64,000 nt of DNA, taken from Oleispira sp963933055 (GTDB lineage Bacteria; Pseudomonadota; Gammaproteobacteria; Pseudomonadales; Oceanobacteraceae). Positions 8,765-17,807 of this stretch are shown here, in pieces. The notes beneath the pieces are model-generated. The model ran no database searches. It saw nothing but the letters and a program-made list of their open reading frames with translations, and was not told where the DNA came from. A program made the position numbers and the translations under genes. The stretch is from the NCBI GenBank assembly GCA_963933055.1, contig CAWVSY010000002.1, positions 1 through 64,000 of the forward strand. Reading direction: 5' to 3'. Position 1 is the stretch's first letter, and each line of letters starts with the position of its first letter.

Positions 8765-9927
8765 TGATAGCAAATAATCATAAACTCATTCATACCCGCT
8801 TTAAGCTAAGCAATGGGGCTAAAAGTGCACCAGAACATGTTTTTCTTGATATCGACACCGCCATTCCTGCCTCTGGCATTACCGCTATTTTTGGCCATTC
8901 GGGTTCGGGAAAAACCAGTTTATTACGTTGTATTGCAGGCCTAGAAAAAGCAAACAATGGCCGACTAATCATCAACTTTTCTGATCAAGAAAGTATTTGG
9001 CAAGATGATGGTATTTTTTTACCAACACATAACCGCCCTATCGGTTATGTGTTTCAAGAAGCGAGTTTATTCCCTCATTTAACCGCGCAAAAGAATTTGG
9101 CGTATGCCACAAAGAGGGCCATAAAACGGACTGATGCACCGAGTGACTCAGAGTTTTATCAACGTGTTATTGATGTAATGGGCCTTGAAAGTATTTTAGA
9201 TCGTTACCCTAGCCAATTATCAGGCGGGGAACGTCAGCGTATCGCCATTGCACGTGCGTTATTGATTCAACCGCGCTTATTATTAATGGATGAACCGCTG
9301 GCGGCACTTGACCATCAGCGCAAGCAAGAAATACTGCCCTACTTAGAACGCTTACATCAAAGCTTTGATATCCCGATTCTGTATGTCAGCCATTCTATGG
9401 ATGAAGTCGCACGTTTGGCTGACCATATTTTGGTATTGGATCAAGGTAAGGTCATAGCCGAAGGTGCCTTAACCGACGTTTTCTCACGCATTGATTTACC
9501 CCAGCGTTTAGAAGAAGAAAGTGGTGTTATTTTAAATGGAAAAATTGTCGAAAAAGATAATGAGTGGCAGCTAATGCGTATTGCATTCGCAGATAGCCAT
9601 ATCTGGATTCCTGATTGTACCGAGCCTAAAGAAACAGCACAGCCAAATGATGGTGAAACCTTAGAGCACGCGGTTCGCATTCGAATTTTGGCAAAAGATG
9701 TGAGTTTGTCATTAAGCAATCATGAAGATACCAGCATTATAAATCGTATATTAGTGCGGGTCGTCGAGATTAAATCGGATAAAGATAAAGCAATGTCGTT
9801 GGTTCGTTTGAGAATGGGCAGTGAATTTTTAGTCGCCAAAATGACCAAAAAATCGGTTTATCATTTAAGCTTGGTACAAGGCATGGAAGTTTGGGCGCAA
9901 GTTAAATCTGTTGCGCTAGTGAGATAA
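8764..9927 (+). CDS. modC: Molybdate ABC transporter ATP-binding protein ModC
   Basis: A 387-residue ATPase that powers ModB. Visible motifs are Walker A GHSGSGKTSLL near residue 45, the Q-loop GYVFQEASLF near residue 95, the ABC signature LSGGERQRIAIARAL near residue 155 and Walker B LLLMDEPLAALDHQ. A C-terminal TOBE/MOP-like domain (from about residue 305) should bind oxyanion and sense molybdate. Length is somewhat above the usual 350 residues, from an acidic insertion in the TOBE linker (residues 280-300). Last gene of modABC, followed by a hairpin-forming repeat at 9931-9985. Confidence 0.92.
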   Translation: MIANNHKLIHTRFKLSNGAKSAPEHVFLDIDTAIPASGITAIFGHSGSGKTSLLRCIAGLEKANNGRLIINFSDQESIWQDDGIFLPTHNRPIGYVFQEASLFPHLTAQKNLAYATKRAIKRTDAPSDSEFYQRVIDVMGLESILDRYPSQLSGGERQRIAIARALLIQPRLLLMDEPLAALDHQRKQEILPYLERLHQSFDIPILYVSHSMDEVARLADHILVLDQGKVIAEGALTDVFSRIDLPQRLEEESGVILNGKIVEKDNEWQLMRIAFADSHIWIPDCTEPKETAQPNDGETLEHAVRIRILAKDVSLSLSNHEDTSIINRILVRVVEIKSDKDKAMSLVRLRMGSEFLVAKMTKKSVYHLSLVQGMEVWAQVKSVALVR

Positions 9928-9930
9928 ATA

Positions 9931-9985
9931 TCGGCCTAAAGACCGACCTACAGTTATATATCTGTAGGTCGTACTTCAGTGCGAC
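9931..9985. repeat. REP-like element with three nested hairpins
   Basis: The intergenic DNA between convergent modC and the cfa-like gene holds a perfect 10-bp stem (CGACCTACAG at 9944-9953 with CTGTAGGTCG at 9962-9971, loop TTATATAT), flanked by two smaller dyads (CGGCCTAAAGACCG at 9932-9945; GTCGTACTTCAGTGCGAC at 9968-9985). The TGTAGGTCG-NNCTTCAG-NNCGACA pattern is typical of REP-like extragenic repeats in marine gammaproteobacteria. It may also act as a shared terminator. No second copy was noticed in the window. Confidence 0.6.
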
Positions 9986-9995
9986 AATTTTAATA

Positions 9996-11282
9996 TTAAT
10001 TAGGGTATGTCATTTTCGCCTGAGGTTTAGCAAATACTAAATGATTAACGCCAATAGAGCGCTCTTCAAAACCCCCTTCACAGTAGCTCAAATAGAACTG
10101 CCACATGCGTTTAAAATCATCACTATAGCCAAATTCAGAGACCTGTTTTGTTTTTTCATTGAAGGTATCTTGCCATGCTTTTAGAGTGCGCGCGTAATGT
10201 AAGCCAAAATCTTGTGCTTGCACCAAATTCATATCACTTGCTTTTGTGCTAGCAGTCACCAAGGCGGTAACCGATGGAATACAGCTGCCAGGAAAAATAT
10301 AGCGTTGAATAAAATCAACATCTTTTCGCGCCTGATCATAACGCTGATCCGTAATGGTAATTGCCTGAATCAAAGCAATACCTTCCGGCTTTAATAGCGA
10401 TCCACAATGTTCAAAGAACGTATTATAAAATTTCCAGCCAACCGCTTCGATCATTTCAATCGATACTAACTTATCAAATTGACCTTCATAGTATTTTCTA
10501 AGATCACGATAATCTTCTAATAACAGTGTAATTTTATCTTGTAGTCCTTCTTGCTCAATACGCTGCTTAGCTAAGTTAAATTGTTCTTGCGAGATGGTTG
10601 TTGTGGTTACTTTACAGCCGTAATTTTTAGCCGCGTAAATGGCAAAGCCACCCCAACCGGTACCAATTTCAACAACATGGTCATCAGCACACAGCTGCAG
10701 TTTTTCACAAATAATATTGAGTTTATTAAGTGATGCCTCTTCCATAGTCGCTTGCGCGGATGGGAAAATACCCGATGAATACATCATGGTTGGGTCAAGA
10801 AATAGCTCGAATAAGTCATTTCCTAAATCATAGTGTGCGGCAATATTTCTGCGCGACCCTTTCGCTGAATTTTGATTAAAATAATGGAAAGTTTTCAAAA
10901 AAGGCTTCGATAATAATGCTAATCCACCCTCCATCTGGTCAAGAATATCCATATTACGAACCATAACTCTAACCAGCATGGTAAGGTCTGGGCTGCTCCA
11001 GTCACCGGTCATAAAGGATTCAGCAGCACCAATGCTACCACCCGTCATAATCTCACCGTAACAACTAACATCATGAACGATTAGACGTGCAATAAGGTCG
11101 GTTTCACTTTCTGCTTGGCCAAAACTAAAGACCACACCATTTTCTTCAATCTGCAAACAGCCTGTATGCAAGCTGGCTAATTGACGGTGCACTAAATTTC
11201 TAGCAATTTTAGACATAACACCATTAGCAGGAATAAAGCTTTTTGATTTAGGTTCAATATTGGCAACAGAGGGCATATTCAT
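9996..11282 (-). CDS. cfa: Cyclopropane-fatty-acyl-phospholipid synthase family methyltransferase
   Basis: A 428-residue SAM-dependent enzyme that acts on unsaturated acyl chains of membrane phospholipids. The N-terminal lipid-binding domain carries FMTGDWSSPDLTMLVRVM; the Rossmann domain has the SAM motif VVEIGTGWGGFAIYAA at about residues 196-211; family stretches HYDLGNDLF and MMYSSGIF also match. Homologues either form cyclopropane acids or add a methyl branch (UfaM-type, first step to furan fatty acids in Rhodobacter). It follows DUF1365 and a COG2907 flavoprotein, a triad seen in many bacteria. It has its own predicted RpoE-ChrR promoter at 11383-11410, so it can be induced separately. 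Confidence 0.88.
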   Translation of the reverse strand: MNMPSVANIEPKSKSFIPANGVMSKIARNLVHRQLASLHTGCLQIEENGVVFSFGQAESETDLIARLIVHDVSCYGEIMTGGSIGAAESFMTGDWSSPDLTMLVRVMVRNMDILDQMEGGLALLSKPFLKTFHYFNQNSAKGSRRNIAAHYDLGNDLFELFLDPTMMYSSGIFPSAQATMEEASLNKLNIICEKLQLCADDHVVEIGTGWGGFAIYAAKNYGCKVTTTTISQEQFNLAKQRIEQEGLQDKITLLLEDYRDLRKYYEGQFDKLVSIEMIEAVGWKFYNTFFEHCGSLLKPEGIALIQAITITDQRYDQARKDVDFIQRYIFPGSCIPSVTALVTASTKASDMNLVQAQDFGLHYARTLKAWQDTFNEKTKQVSEFGYSDDFKRMWQFYLSYCEGGFEERSIGVNHLVFAKPQAKMTYPN

Positions 11283-11382
11283 AATTATTTCCTGATCTAA
11301 GGCCTGTTAAACTAGGGCGCTATGTGTATTAGCTACTGATTGTTGGGTATTTTAGTCGGTATTTTTATTAATACTTACTCTT

Positions 11383-11410
11383 TATACGTATTTAAGAGCC
11401 AGGGTGATCA
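11383..11410 (-). promoter_or_regulatory. Predicted RpoE(ChrR)-type ECF promoter for the cfa-like gene
   Basis: On the minus strand TGATCA (11410 to 11405), exactly 16 bp, then CGTATA (11388 to 11383). The -35 lies inside the last codons of the upstream DUF1365 gene. The same layout occurs at 17702-17675 before the FAD protein gene, and TGATC is the known -35 element of sigma factors paired with ChrR. Transcription would start near 11376. Confidence 0.65.
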
Positions 11411-12270
11411 TAAAAAGGAGACTTTTTTAACCAAAGTTTTAAAGCATTCCAGTAAATTCCTTTCAAGACCTTCAGCGTCATAAGAGGGTATTGAAATAAT
11501 AGCTTTGGCATAACCTCTTTAAATTCATGCCGCTCTAATTTTAACGTTGCATCAAAGTGTTTCTCACCATCATCATCCGCTATTGGGCTATTCAAATGGT
11601 TGTCCATGTGCACTGATATTCTATCGCCGCGCTGCAAAACAGGAACTGAAAATACCCAGCGATAATCCATATTCATAGGATTAAAAGGTGATACATGAAA
11701 AATTTTTTCAAAATTAAAAATATGTTTATCTCGACCTCTGACATGATGCTTAATGCTGTCATGTTTATCGGCAAAGTGGCGGGCGACTGGCAATATATAG
11801 CTGTGCTTTTCATCCCACGGGGTATTGGTAATTTCTGCGACTATGGTTAGCAGCTCGCCATCGCTATTGAAGCAATAATAAAATGTAACCGGGTTAATGC
11901 AATAACCAAAGTGGCGAACATTGGTGAGCATCCTCACAGAAGATATTTCATTACCAACATGGCCCAACTCGGTTGTCACCCTATCGATTACTGCAAGTTT
12001 AAGATCCAAAATAGTTGGGTTTAAATAATCGCCGCGATTAAACGATGCTAAGTTGAATTTGCCTTTAGTGAAAAACCAATGTGTATTTAATAACACGGGT
12101 AATTCATCTAAATCTAAATACATCATAAACAATGAATAATCCAATCCATGACTCACCGGCTTAAAACGCCGGTGCCTAATACGGCCAACATAAACAGCAC
12201 TTTTCATTGCAATAGGTTGAGCCTCAACATCTTCCCTATTCGAGCTTTTAACCACGGTGTGTTTAATCAC
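11392..12270 (-). CDS. DUF1365 family protein
   Basis: A 292-residue protein of DUF1365, whose biochemical role is unknown. The conserved N-terminus YVGRIRHRRFKPVSHGLDYSLFMMYLDL (residues 28-55) and the segment NPVTFYYCF near residue 145 identify the family. It sits between a COG2907 flavoprotein and a cyclopropane-synthase-like enzyme, its usual company, so a role in modifying membrane acyl chains is inferred. The GTG at 12270 has an AGGCGAG ribosome site and lies 11 bp after the upstream stop; an ATG at 12207 that starts at MKSAVYVGR is the alternative. No signal peptide or clear membrane helix is seen. Confidence 0.85.
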   Translation of the reverse strand: MIKHTVVKSSNREDVEAQPIAMKSAVYVGRIRHRRFKPVSHGLDYSLFMMYLDLDELPVLLNTHWFFTKGKFNLASFNRGDYLNPTILDLKLAVIDRVTTELGHVGNEISSVRMLTNVRHFGYCINPVTFYYCFNSDGELLTIVAEITNTPWDEKHSYILPVARHFADKHDSIKHHVRGRDKHIFNFEKIFHVSPFNPMNMDYRWVFSVPVLQRGDRISVHMDNHLNSPIADDDGEKHFDATLKLERHEFKEVMPKLLFQYPLMTLKVLKGIYWNALKLWLKKSPFYDHPGS

Positions 12271-12281
12271 AATCTCGCCTA

Positions 12282-13574
12282 TTACAAATGTATTCCAAAA
12301 GATTTTGCCACTCGTAATGCACTATTCACACCGTCTTCGTGAAAGCCATTAAACCAATAGGCACCGCAATAATGGCTGCGATTTTTATTGTTAATTTCAT
12401 TATGGCGCTGTTGAGCCGCAATGCCATCCATCGTGAATACGGGGTGAGCATAATCGTATTTATCAATTATTTTCCCTGGTGCAATTTCAGCGGTACGATT
12501 CAACGTCACCATAAAATCATCTGGAGCATCATCGAAGTTCTGCAAGGCGTTCATGTGGTAGGTAACCATCGCATATTCACTTAAACGCTGCGGAATATGA
12601 TAGTTCCATGCCGCCCATGCTAGTTTACGTTTGGGCATCAAGCGGCGATCGGTATGCAATACGACTTCGTTCATTTGATAAGGAATGGCACCCAAAATAT
12701 CATTTTCTTGCGGAGTCGCATCCGTCAACATACTTAAAGCCTGATCACTATGACAAGAGAATACTACTTGATCAAACTCATGTATTTCACCCGCCACTGT
12801 TTTAATAATGACATTATCAGAAGATCGAGTTACTTCTGCGATAGGCGTATTAAGATGAATATTGTTTTTGAATGGCTCGATAAGCGGTTCAATATACGAT
12901 TGTGAACCGTTACTGATAACACGCCACTGTGGACGATTATCCACACTGAGCATGCCGTGATTATTAAAAAACTTGAGGAAAAACTTTAAAGGAAATTCCA
13001 TCATCACGTCAACTGAGGCAGACCATATCGCCGCCCCCATGGGTACAATATAGTGATTCACAAAGCGGTCACTATAACCGTGTTCTTTTACAAACTCGCC
13101 TAATGATTGAGTATCTGAAATCGTATCATTTTCAACCATTTCAACAGTTTGCTTATTAAAGCGTAAAATATCTTTAATCATCAGCCAAAAAGTAGGCTTG
13201 AGAATATTGCTTCGCTGTGCGAAAAGGCTATTTAAACTGGTGCCATTGTATTCAAGCCCTGTATTTTCATCGCGCACACTGAAGCTCATTTCAGATGCTT
13301 CGCTCGCAACGCCTAACTGGGTCATCAATTTAATGAAGTTAGGATATGTCCAATCGTTATAAACAATAAATCCCGTATTCACTGGGTAGGTTTTTCCTCC
13401 CGATTGCACTGACTTTGTATGGGTATGACCGCCTAGATATTCATTCGCTTCAAATAAGGTAACATCATGCTCTCGGCTTAATAAATAAGCGGATAATAGC
13501 CCGGATATTCCTGCACCTATCACGGCAATTTTTTGCTTTGCTTGTTGATTTTTTTGAGCTTGATGTTCGTTCAT
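12282..13574 (-). CDS. FAD-dependent amine-oxidase-like protein (COG2907)
   Basis: A flavoprotein of about 430 residues. The dinucleotide motif IAVIGAGISGLLSAYLLS lies close to the N-terminus, followed by E/GGHTHT (LGGHTHTKSV), the usual second FAD contact, and a C-terminal AYWFNGFHEDGVNSA stretch that closes the FAD site. COG2907 proteins accompany DUF1365 and CFA-synthase genes; relatives in the Rhodobacter RpoE-ChrR regulon take part in oxidising methylated fatty acyl chains toward furan fatty acids, so a lipid desaturase or oxidase role is inferred. The ATG at 13574 is preferred over the upstream GTG at 13583 because AGGTGG is well placed before it. Confidence 0.85.
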   Translation of the reverse strand: MNEHQAQKNQQAKQKIAVIGAGISGLLSAYLLSREHDVTLFEANEYLGGHTHTKSVQSGGKTYPVNTGFIVYNDWTYPNFIKLMTQLGVASEASEMSFSVRDENTGLEYNGTSLNSLFAQRSNILKPTFWLMIKDILRFNKQTVEMVENDTISDTQSLGEFVKEHGYSDRFVNHYIVPMGAAIWSASVDVMMEFPLKFFLKFFNNHGMLSVDNRPQWRVISNGSQSYIEPLIEPFKNNIHLNTPIAEVTRSSDNVIIKTVAGEIHEFDQVVFSCHSDQALSMLTDATPQENDILGAIPYQMNEVVLHTDRRLMPKRKLAWAAWNYHIPQRLSEYAMVTYHMNALQNFDDAPDDFMVTLNRTAEIAPGKIIDKYDYAHPVFTMDGIAAQQRHNEINNKNRSHYCGAYWFNGFHEDGVNSALRVAKSFGIHL

Positions 13575-13647
13575 ACCTGCCACCTAATTTTTATTCTTGC
13601 TAATAGCGTATAGAAATATTGAAAATTTTAATGTTTAAAAATGCCGA

Positions 13648-14085
13648 TTATGCCAATCTATTTTTAAGAAAGAATATAATCCGTTTTAGCAAAGGAATGT
13701 GTTCGTATAATAGAGCACCGCCGTCAAAATAATCTCGATGGTACACAATTTTATCTTTATCGAAATTCAGTTGGCTAGCACCTTTAACAGCAATCACCTG
13801 ACCACTATTTAATTTTGGATGCTGATAAGACATGGTCCAAGTTAACATCGCGCTTTTATCATCAAACCATTGATTTTCAAAATCAAAATGAATGTATTTA
13901 ACGTTTTCATACAGGTTATCGAAGTATTCAAAGAGTGACTCAATGCCTTTGATATTATGGAAACAATCTTCAAAGATAATGGCGTCGTCGTATACGCTAT
14001 TTAATAACTCGAAAGTCAATGTATCGCGATTAAGAGTATTATAAAGCTGCTGAAAACCTTCTACCGTTTTTTTACTTTGCATCAT
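13648..14085 (-). CDS. SnoaL/NTF2-like protein
   Basis: A 145-residue protein with the alpha+beta cone-fold pattern of the SnoaL/NTF2 superfamily: an N-terminal helix (GFQQLYNTLN), acidic DDAIIFEDCFHNIKG, and a late sheet FDKDKIVYHRDYFD. Such small domains serve as isomerases, cyclases or binding modules; no substrate can be named. Homologues are recurrent in RpoE-ChrR clusters beside photolyase and CFA genes. It overlaps the desaturase by 14 bp and so is likely co-translated. A 64-bp gap with no clear promoter separates it from the flavoprotein downstream. Confidence 0.75.
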   Translation of the reverse strand: MMQSKKTVEGFQQLYNTLNRDTLTFELLNSVYDDAIIFEDCFHNIKGIESLFEYFDNLYENVKYIHFDFENQWFDDKSAMLTWTMSYQHPKLNSGQVIAVKGASQLNFDKDKIVYHRDYFDGGALLYEHIPLLKRIIFFLKNRLA

Positions 14086-15046
14086 TAGACTTCCCCTCTT
14101 TCACCCGTTGACCTTCTTCTAAGATGCGGCGAGGTACAGGGTGTAGATCAGAGACAATGCCTACCCAACTCATCACTTTAAGAAGATAATAAGATATATC
14201 AATTTCCCACCAATAAAACCCTTGGCGCGCGGAAACGGCAAAACGATGATGATTGTTATGCCAGCCTTCACCCAAGGTTAATAGCGCCAAGAAGATATTA
14301 TTACGGCTATCATCTTTCGTATTAAAACGTCGCTTTCCCCACGTATGACATAAAGAGTTAATGGTAAAAGTAGAATGAGCTAATGCAACCGTTGAAATGA
14401 AGAACCCCCAAATCAACATTTGCCAGCCTGTTGTCCCCAATTCAGGATAATAGACTTCTAAAAACTTGCCAAAAAGAAAGATGGCTGTCGCACACAAAAA
14501 AGGAATCAAAATATCAAAACGATTAATGAACCTAAGTTCAGGGAATTTGGCTAAATCTTTGATCACACTATAATCTGTTTTAAAGGCATCTTCACTGGTA
14601 AACCAACCAACATGACTCCACCAGAAGCCATTTTTTGGGGAGTGCAAATCATTTTCTGTATCGGCGTACTTATGATGCTTGCGATGATGTGAAGCCCACC
14701 ATAGAGGTCCGCGCTGAGCCGAACTTGCCCCAATAATAGCGAATACAAATTGCCAAAAGCGATTCGTTTTAAAACTGCGATGAGAAAAATAACGATGATA
14801 AAAAGCCGTAATCGCAAACATTCTTAGCCAAAACATGGCTAAACAGACAATAATGGCAACGGGGCTCCAACCAACGACGAATACAAATAAACACGTAAGA
14901 TGAACAGCAAAGAATGGAATAATTCTCTGCCAATTAACGTTTCTTGCATTAGCACCTTTCGATTTAAGGTCGCTATCATTGAATGATTCAGCTTCCGAAT
15001 CTATCCAGCGAATTGCGTTATGACCTAATCGTTTAATGGCATTCAT
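14072..15046 (-). CDS. Membrane fatty acid (acyl-CoA-type) desaturase
   Basis: A 324-residue integral membrane di-iron desaturase with the three histidine boxes HRYFSHR (about residue 88), HRKHH (about 125) and HNNHH (about 262), and four hydrophobic helices. It should introduce a cis double bond (delta-9 class) in saturated acyl chains using O2 and electrons from a reductase not encoded here. In this operon it could supply the unsaturated chains that the CFA-like methyltransferase then modifies. It lies 15 bp after the photolyase gene. Confidence 0.9.
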   Translation of the reverse strand: MNAIKRLGHNAIRWIDSEAESFNDSDLKSKGANARNVNWQRIIPFFAVHLTCLFVFVVGWSPVAIIVCLAMFWLRMFAITAFYHRYFSHRSFKTNRFWQFVFAIIGASSAQRGPLWWASHHRKHHKYADTENDLHSPKNGFWWSHVGWFTSEDAFKTDYSVIKDLAKFPELRFINRFDILIPFLCATAIFLFGKFLEVYYPELGTTGWQMLIWGFFISTVALAHSTFTINSLCHTWGKRRFNTKDDSRNNIFLALLTLGEGWHNNHHRFAVSARQGFYWWEIDISYYLLKVMSWVGIVSDLHPVPRRILEEGQRVKEGKSNDAK

Positions 15047-15061
15047 GTTGTGATTTTTTCC

Positions 15062-16492
15062 TTACGCAACAGGCGAAGTATTGAGATTTTTAAATAAAGC
15101 CTTGGTATGTTCAGCGGCTATTTTCAAATCAACAATGGGCATTGGATAGGAATATTGATTCGCTATCAACTTACTCGGTTGGTGTATTGCTTTGCCTTCA
15201 ATAGCCGCAAGCTCTTTCACGTACTTACGCACAAAATCACCTTTTGGATCAAAGCGTTCAGCTTGTCGATAGGGGTTGAAGATTCGAAAATAAGGCACCG
15301 CATCGACGCCGGTACTTGCCGACCATTGCCAGCCGCCATTGTTCGAGGCTAAATCAGCATCCGCGAGCTGACTGTAAAAATAAGCCTCACCTAAACGCCA
15401 ATCAATCTGTAAGTGTTTGGTTAGAAACATCGCCACAACCATGCGCAATCGATTATGCATCCAGCCGGTTGTATTCAACTGACGCATGGCTGCATCAACA
15501 ATAGGGACACCAGTTTTACCCTGACACCAAGCTTGAAAATCTTTATTATCGCCTTTCCAAGGGATGTTATCCGTTGCGTCTTTAAAAGGCTTTCCTTTAC
15601 ATACTTTGGGAAACGAAACCAATATGTGGCGATAAAAGTCACGCCATACCAGCTCATTAAGCCAGCATTTTTTACCCTCACCAGTGACTTCAGATAGCAA
15701 TTCAATGTCGTGCTGAGTGCTGCTTACTAACGCTTGCAGGCACTGTCTTGTACTTAATACTCCCAATGCCAAATACACTGACAAGTGGCTGGTTGCATCA
15801 AGATCGGGGAAGTCACGTTGATTATGATATTGGCTAACATCTTGTTCAATGAATTCATTTAGTCGATCATGAGCTTCATCTTCACCCGTAGGCCACTGAT
15901 TGTGTGTATCAATATCAATCAAATAGTCTTTAAGGCAATGAATATTAGAGGTTAGCTCAAGTGCTTGCTGAGCATCAGGCTTATTATAAAGAGGCCTAGC
16001 CAGTGAAGAGAGATTAGCATTCCAGTTTTTTGCAAAAGCAGAAAATACTTTGTAGCACTCGCCACTGCCATTAAGAATAAAGCCAGGCGCAACCATGCAC
16101 TGGTCATGATAGCCCTGAGAGCTAATTCCAATATCGTTTAAAGAGCTGATTGTATTATTTGTGCAGGCTTTTTCGTTCACTTCGTATTCGTGGTTGTAAT
16201 ACATTTTACGAATATTCAGTTCACTGCTTAATTCTTTTAAGCGCTGGGGAATATTAGAGAAAAGTTCACAATCTAAAATAATCAAAGGGACATTTAATTT
16301 CGCTAATTGCTCTTCGAGTTCAATAAGATGATCAATAATTAAACGCTGCTTAATCGGTGCAAGGCCATGCTTATCCCATTGTTTATTCGCCAAGCAATAA
16401 ACGGCTATCGATGGCCCTTGGCTCATGGCGTTATATAATGCTGGGTTATCGTAGATACGCAAATCACTGCGCAACCAAACTAGATTCATCAT
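15062..16492 (-). CDS. phrB: Deoxyribodipyrimidine photolyase (CPD class I)
   Basis: A 476-residue light-dependent DNA repair enzyme that splits cyclobutane pyrimidine dimers with FADH-. The N-terminal Rossmann antenna domain starts MNLVWLRSDLRIYDNPAL; the C-terminal FAD domain contains GEGKKCWLNELVWRDFYRHIL, TGVPIVDAAMRQLNTTGWMHNR and the WQWSASTGVDAVPYFRIFNP signature. Photolyase is a core member of RpoE-ChrR photo-oxidative regulons, matching its place here 32 bp after the FAD protein gene that has the promoter. Confidence 0.95.
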   Translation of the reverse strand: MMNLVWLRSDLRIYDNPALYNAMSQGPSIAVYCLANKQWDKHGLAPIKQRLIIDHLIELEEQLAKLNVPLIILDCELFSNIPQRLKELSSELNIRKMYYNHEYEVNEKACTNNTISSLNDIGISSQGYHDQCMVAPGFILNGSGECYKVFSAFAKNWNANLSSLARPLYNKPDAQQALELTSNIHCLKDYLIDIDTHNQWPTGEDEAHDRLNEFIEQDVSQYHNQRDFPDLDATSHLSVYLALGVLSTRQCLQALVSSTQHDIELLSEVTGEGKKCWLNELVWRDFYRHILVSFPKVCKGKPFKDATDNIPWKGDNKDFQAWCQGKTGVPIVDAAMRQLNTTGWMHNRLRMVVAMFLTKHLQIDWRLGEAYFYSQLADADLASNNGGWQWSASTGVDAVPYFRIFNPYRQAERFDPKGDFVRKYVKELAAIEGKAIHQPSKLIANQYSYPMPIVDLKIAAEHTKALFKNLNTSPVA

Positions 16493-16524
16493 AACAATTG
16501 TCTCATTCTAAAATCGGCTATTTT

Positions 16525-17643
16525 CTAAGCGTGCGGTGTTGACAGACTCAACGTTAACCAATCAGCCAGCTGCTTGCCACTAAACCATGCAGATTCAATT
16601 CCAATAAATTCACTACTGAGGTAATCACCAATCAAAGCCAAGCCTTTGTCATCCCACAGATAACCTTCTTGCGTCAAAATGCCCTGGGAAATGCGTGAAT
16701 ACAACCAGCGATGCGAATAGCTATTTTTAACCGTTAGTATTTGCTTAAGGATGCACTCTAATTCTTTAATTAACAATACACTCACTTCATCGCCAGACAG
16801 CTCTAAATGATTATTAGTCCAACTCGCTGTTGCCTGAACCTGAAGCACGATTGAACCCTGCACATCTGCTCGAGAATGGGTGCTTGCATCCATCGTTAAA
16901 ATTTCATTACCAAGCACCTGATTATGACGATCACGACCTGGTTTGAAACTCTCTTGGCTGATTGAATGAATAATATCGCTTTGCGGATAATGAATGCTTT
17001 CTAAATCGGATAATAGATTATCGACTTCTAATCCCATCACCCATTGCGGATCAACTTCAACCGTGTCCAGCTTGGCTTTTAAAGGGGTTTCGTACGGTAG
17101 CAGATCATAAGCCTGAGCAGGAGGAGTGGCTAGAATGACATGCTTTGCTTTAGCCAATAGCTTCTTAGTATTGTTTTCTAACGTGAAAAGATGCCAGACC
17201 CCTTCCAAGTTCTCAATAGCCGTGACTCGGGTACTGAAGTGACATTCCAGATCTTTACTTAAATAACGCGTTAATCCCGAATTTCTAGGCATACCAACAT
17301 AATGAATGCTGTTATTTGTATCTTTAAACCAAGGTGCAATAATACCTAGCTGATGTAGCTCATCCAACGTGGTTGCAAAACCTTCGCTTTTGGCGGTAAT
17401 ACTGATACAGCCTAAATCAAACGCCATGAAATGATCATGTTCATCGTGACTCGGCGATACTACGCGCTTAGAGGACATTCGCCCTCCCGTACCGCGAGCC
17501 TTCTCAAATACAGCGACTTTACCGCCTTGTTGATTAAATCGATTTGCCGCGGTTAAACCCGCAATGCCTGCACCGATAACAGCAAAATCCAATAAATAGT
17601 CTACTTTCATGTCTTGATTGTCTATTTCAGCAAGTTGATTCAT
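16525..17643 (-). CDS. NAD(P)/FAD-dependent oxidoreductase, renalase-like (COG3380)
   Basis: A flavoprotein of about 370 residues with DFAVIGAGIAGLTAANRF at its start and the amine-oxidase-type RGTGGRMSSKR loop, as in the renalase-like COG3380 family. The substrate is unknown; such genes are frequent beside photolyase in light-stress clusters. The longest reading frame starts at 17703, but a strong ECF promoter (17702-17675) lies inside that extension, so translation more likely starts at the ATG at 17643 (MNQLAEID) or at 17610 (MKVDYLL). It heads the minus-strand lipid/repair operon. Confidence 0.82.
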   Translation of the reverse strand: MNQLAEIDNQDMKVDYLLDFAVIGAGIAGLTAANRFNQQGGKVAVFEKARGTGGRMSSKRVVSPSHDEHDHFMAFDLGCISITAKSEGFATTLDELHQLGIIAPWFKDTNNSIHYVGMPRNSGLTRYLSKDLECHFSTRVTAIENLEGVWHLFTLENNTKKLLAKAKHVILATPPAQAYDLLPYETPLKAKLDTVEVDPQWVMGLEVDNLLSDLESIHYPQSDIIHSISQESFKPGRDRHNQVLGNEILTMDASTHSRADVQGSIVLQVQATASWTNNHLELSGDEVSVLLIKELECILKQILTVKNSYSHRWLYSRISQGILTQEGYLWDDKGLALIGDYLSSEFIGIESAWFSGKQLADWLTLSLSTPHA

Positions 17644-17674
17644 TTTTCTAGATTCATTTGATTCAATTGCCATT

Positions 17675-17702
17675 AATACGTTTAAAAACCCTCCTTGGAT
17701 CA
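17675..17702 (-). promoter_or_regulatory. Predicted RpoE(ChrR)-type ECF promoter of the repair/lipid operon
   Basis: On the minus strand TGATCC (17702 to 17697), 16 bp, CGTATT (17680 to 17675), then start expected near 17668. It matches the cfa-like promoter in spacing and in both boxes. It sits within the 5' extension of the longest reading frame of the flavoprotein, which argues for a downstream start codon. Confidence 0.68.
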
Positions 17703-17807
17703 TGGTCTATTAGAATATTTTTTATTGATTAATACTTTACCAATACAGGCCATTGCTTTAACTTTGCCTAGCTTGCACAACATTCATAACTACACAGTGG
17801 GATCATT

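Noticed and set aside
17800..17805. A further minus-strand TGATCC upstream of the flavoprotein
   Set aside because: No CGTA at 15-17 bp; the sequence there is ATGTTG.
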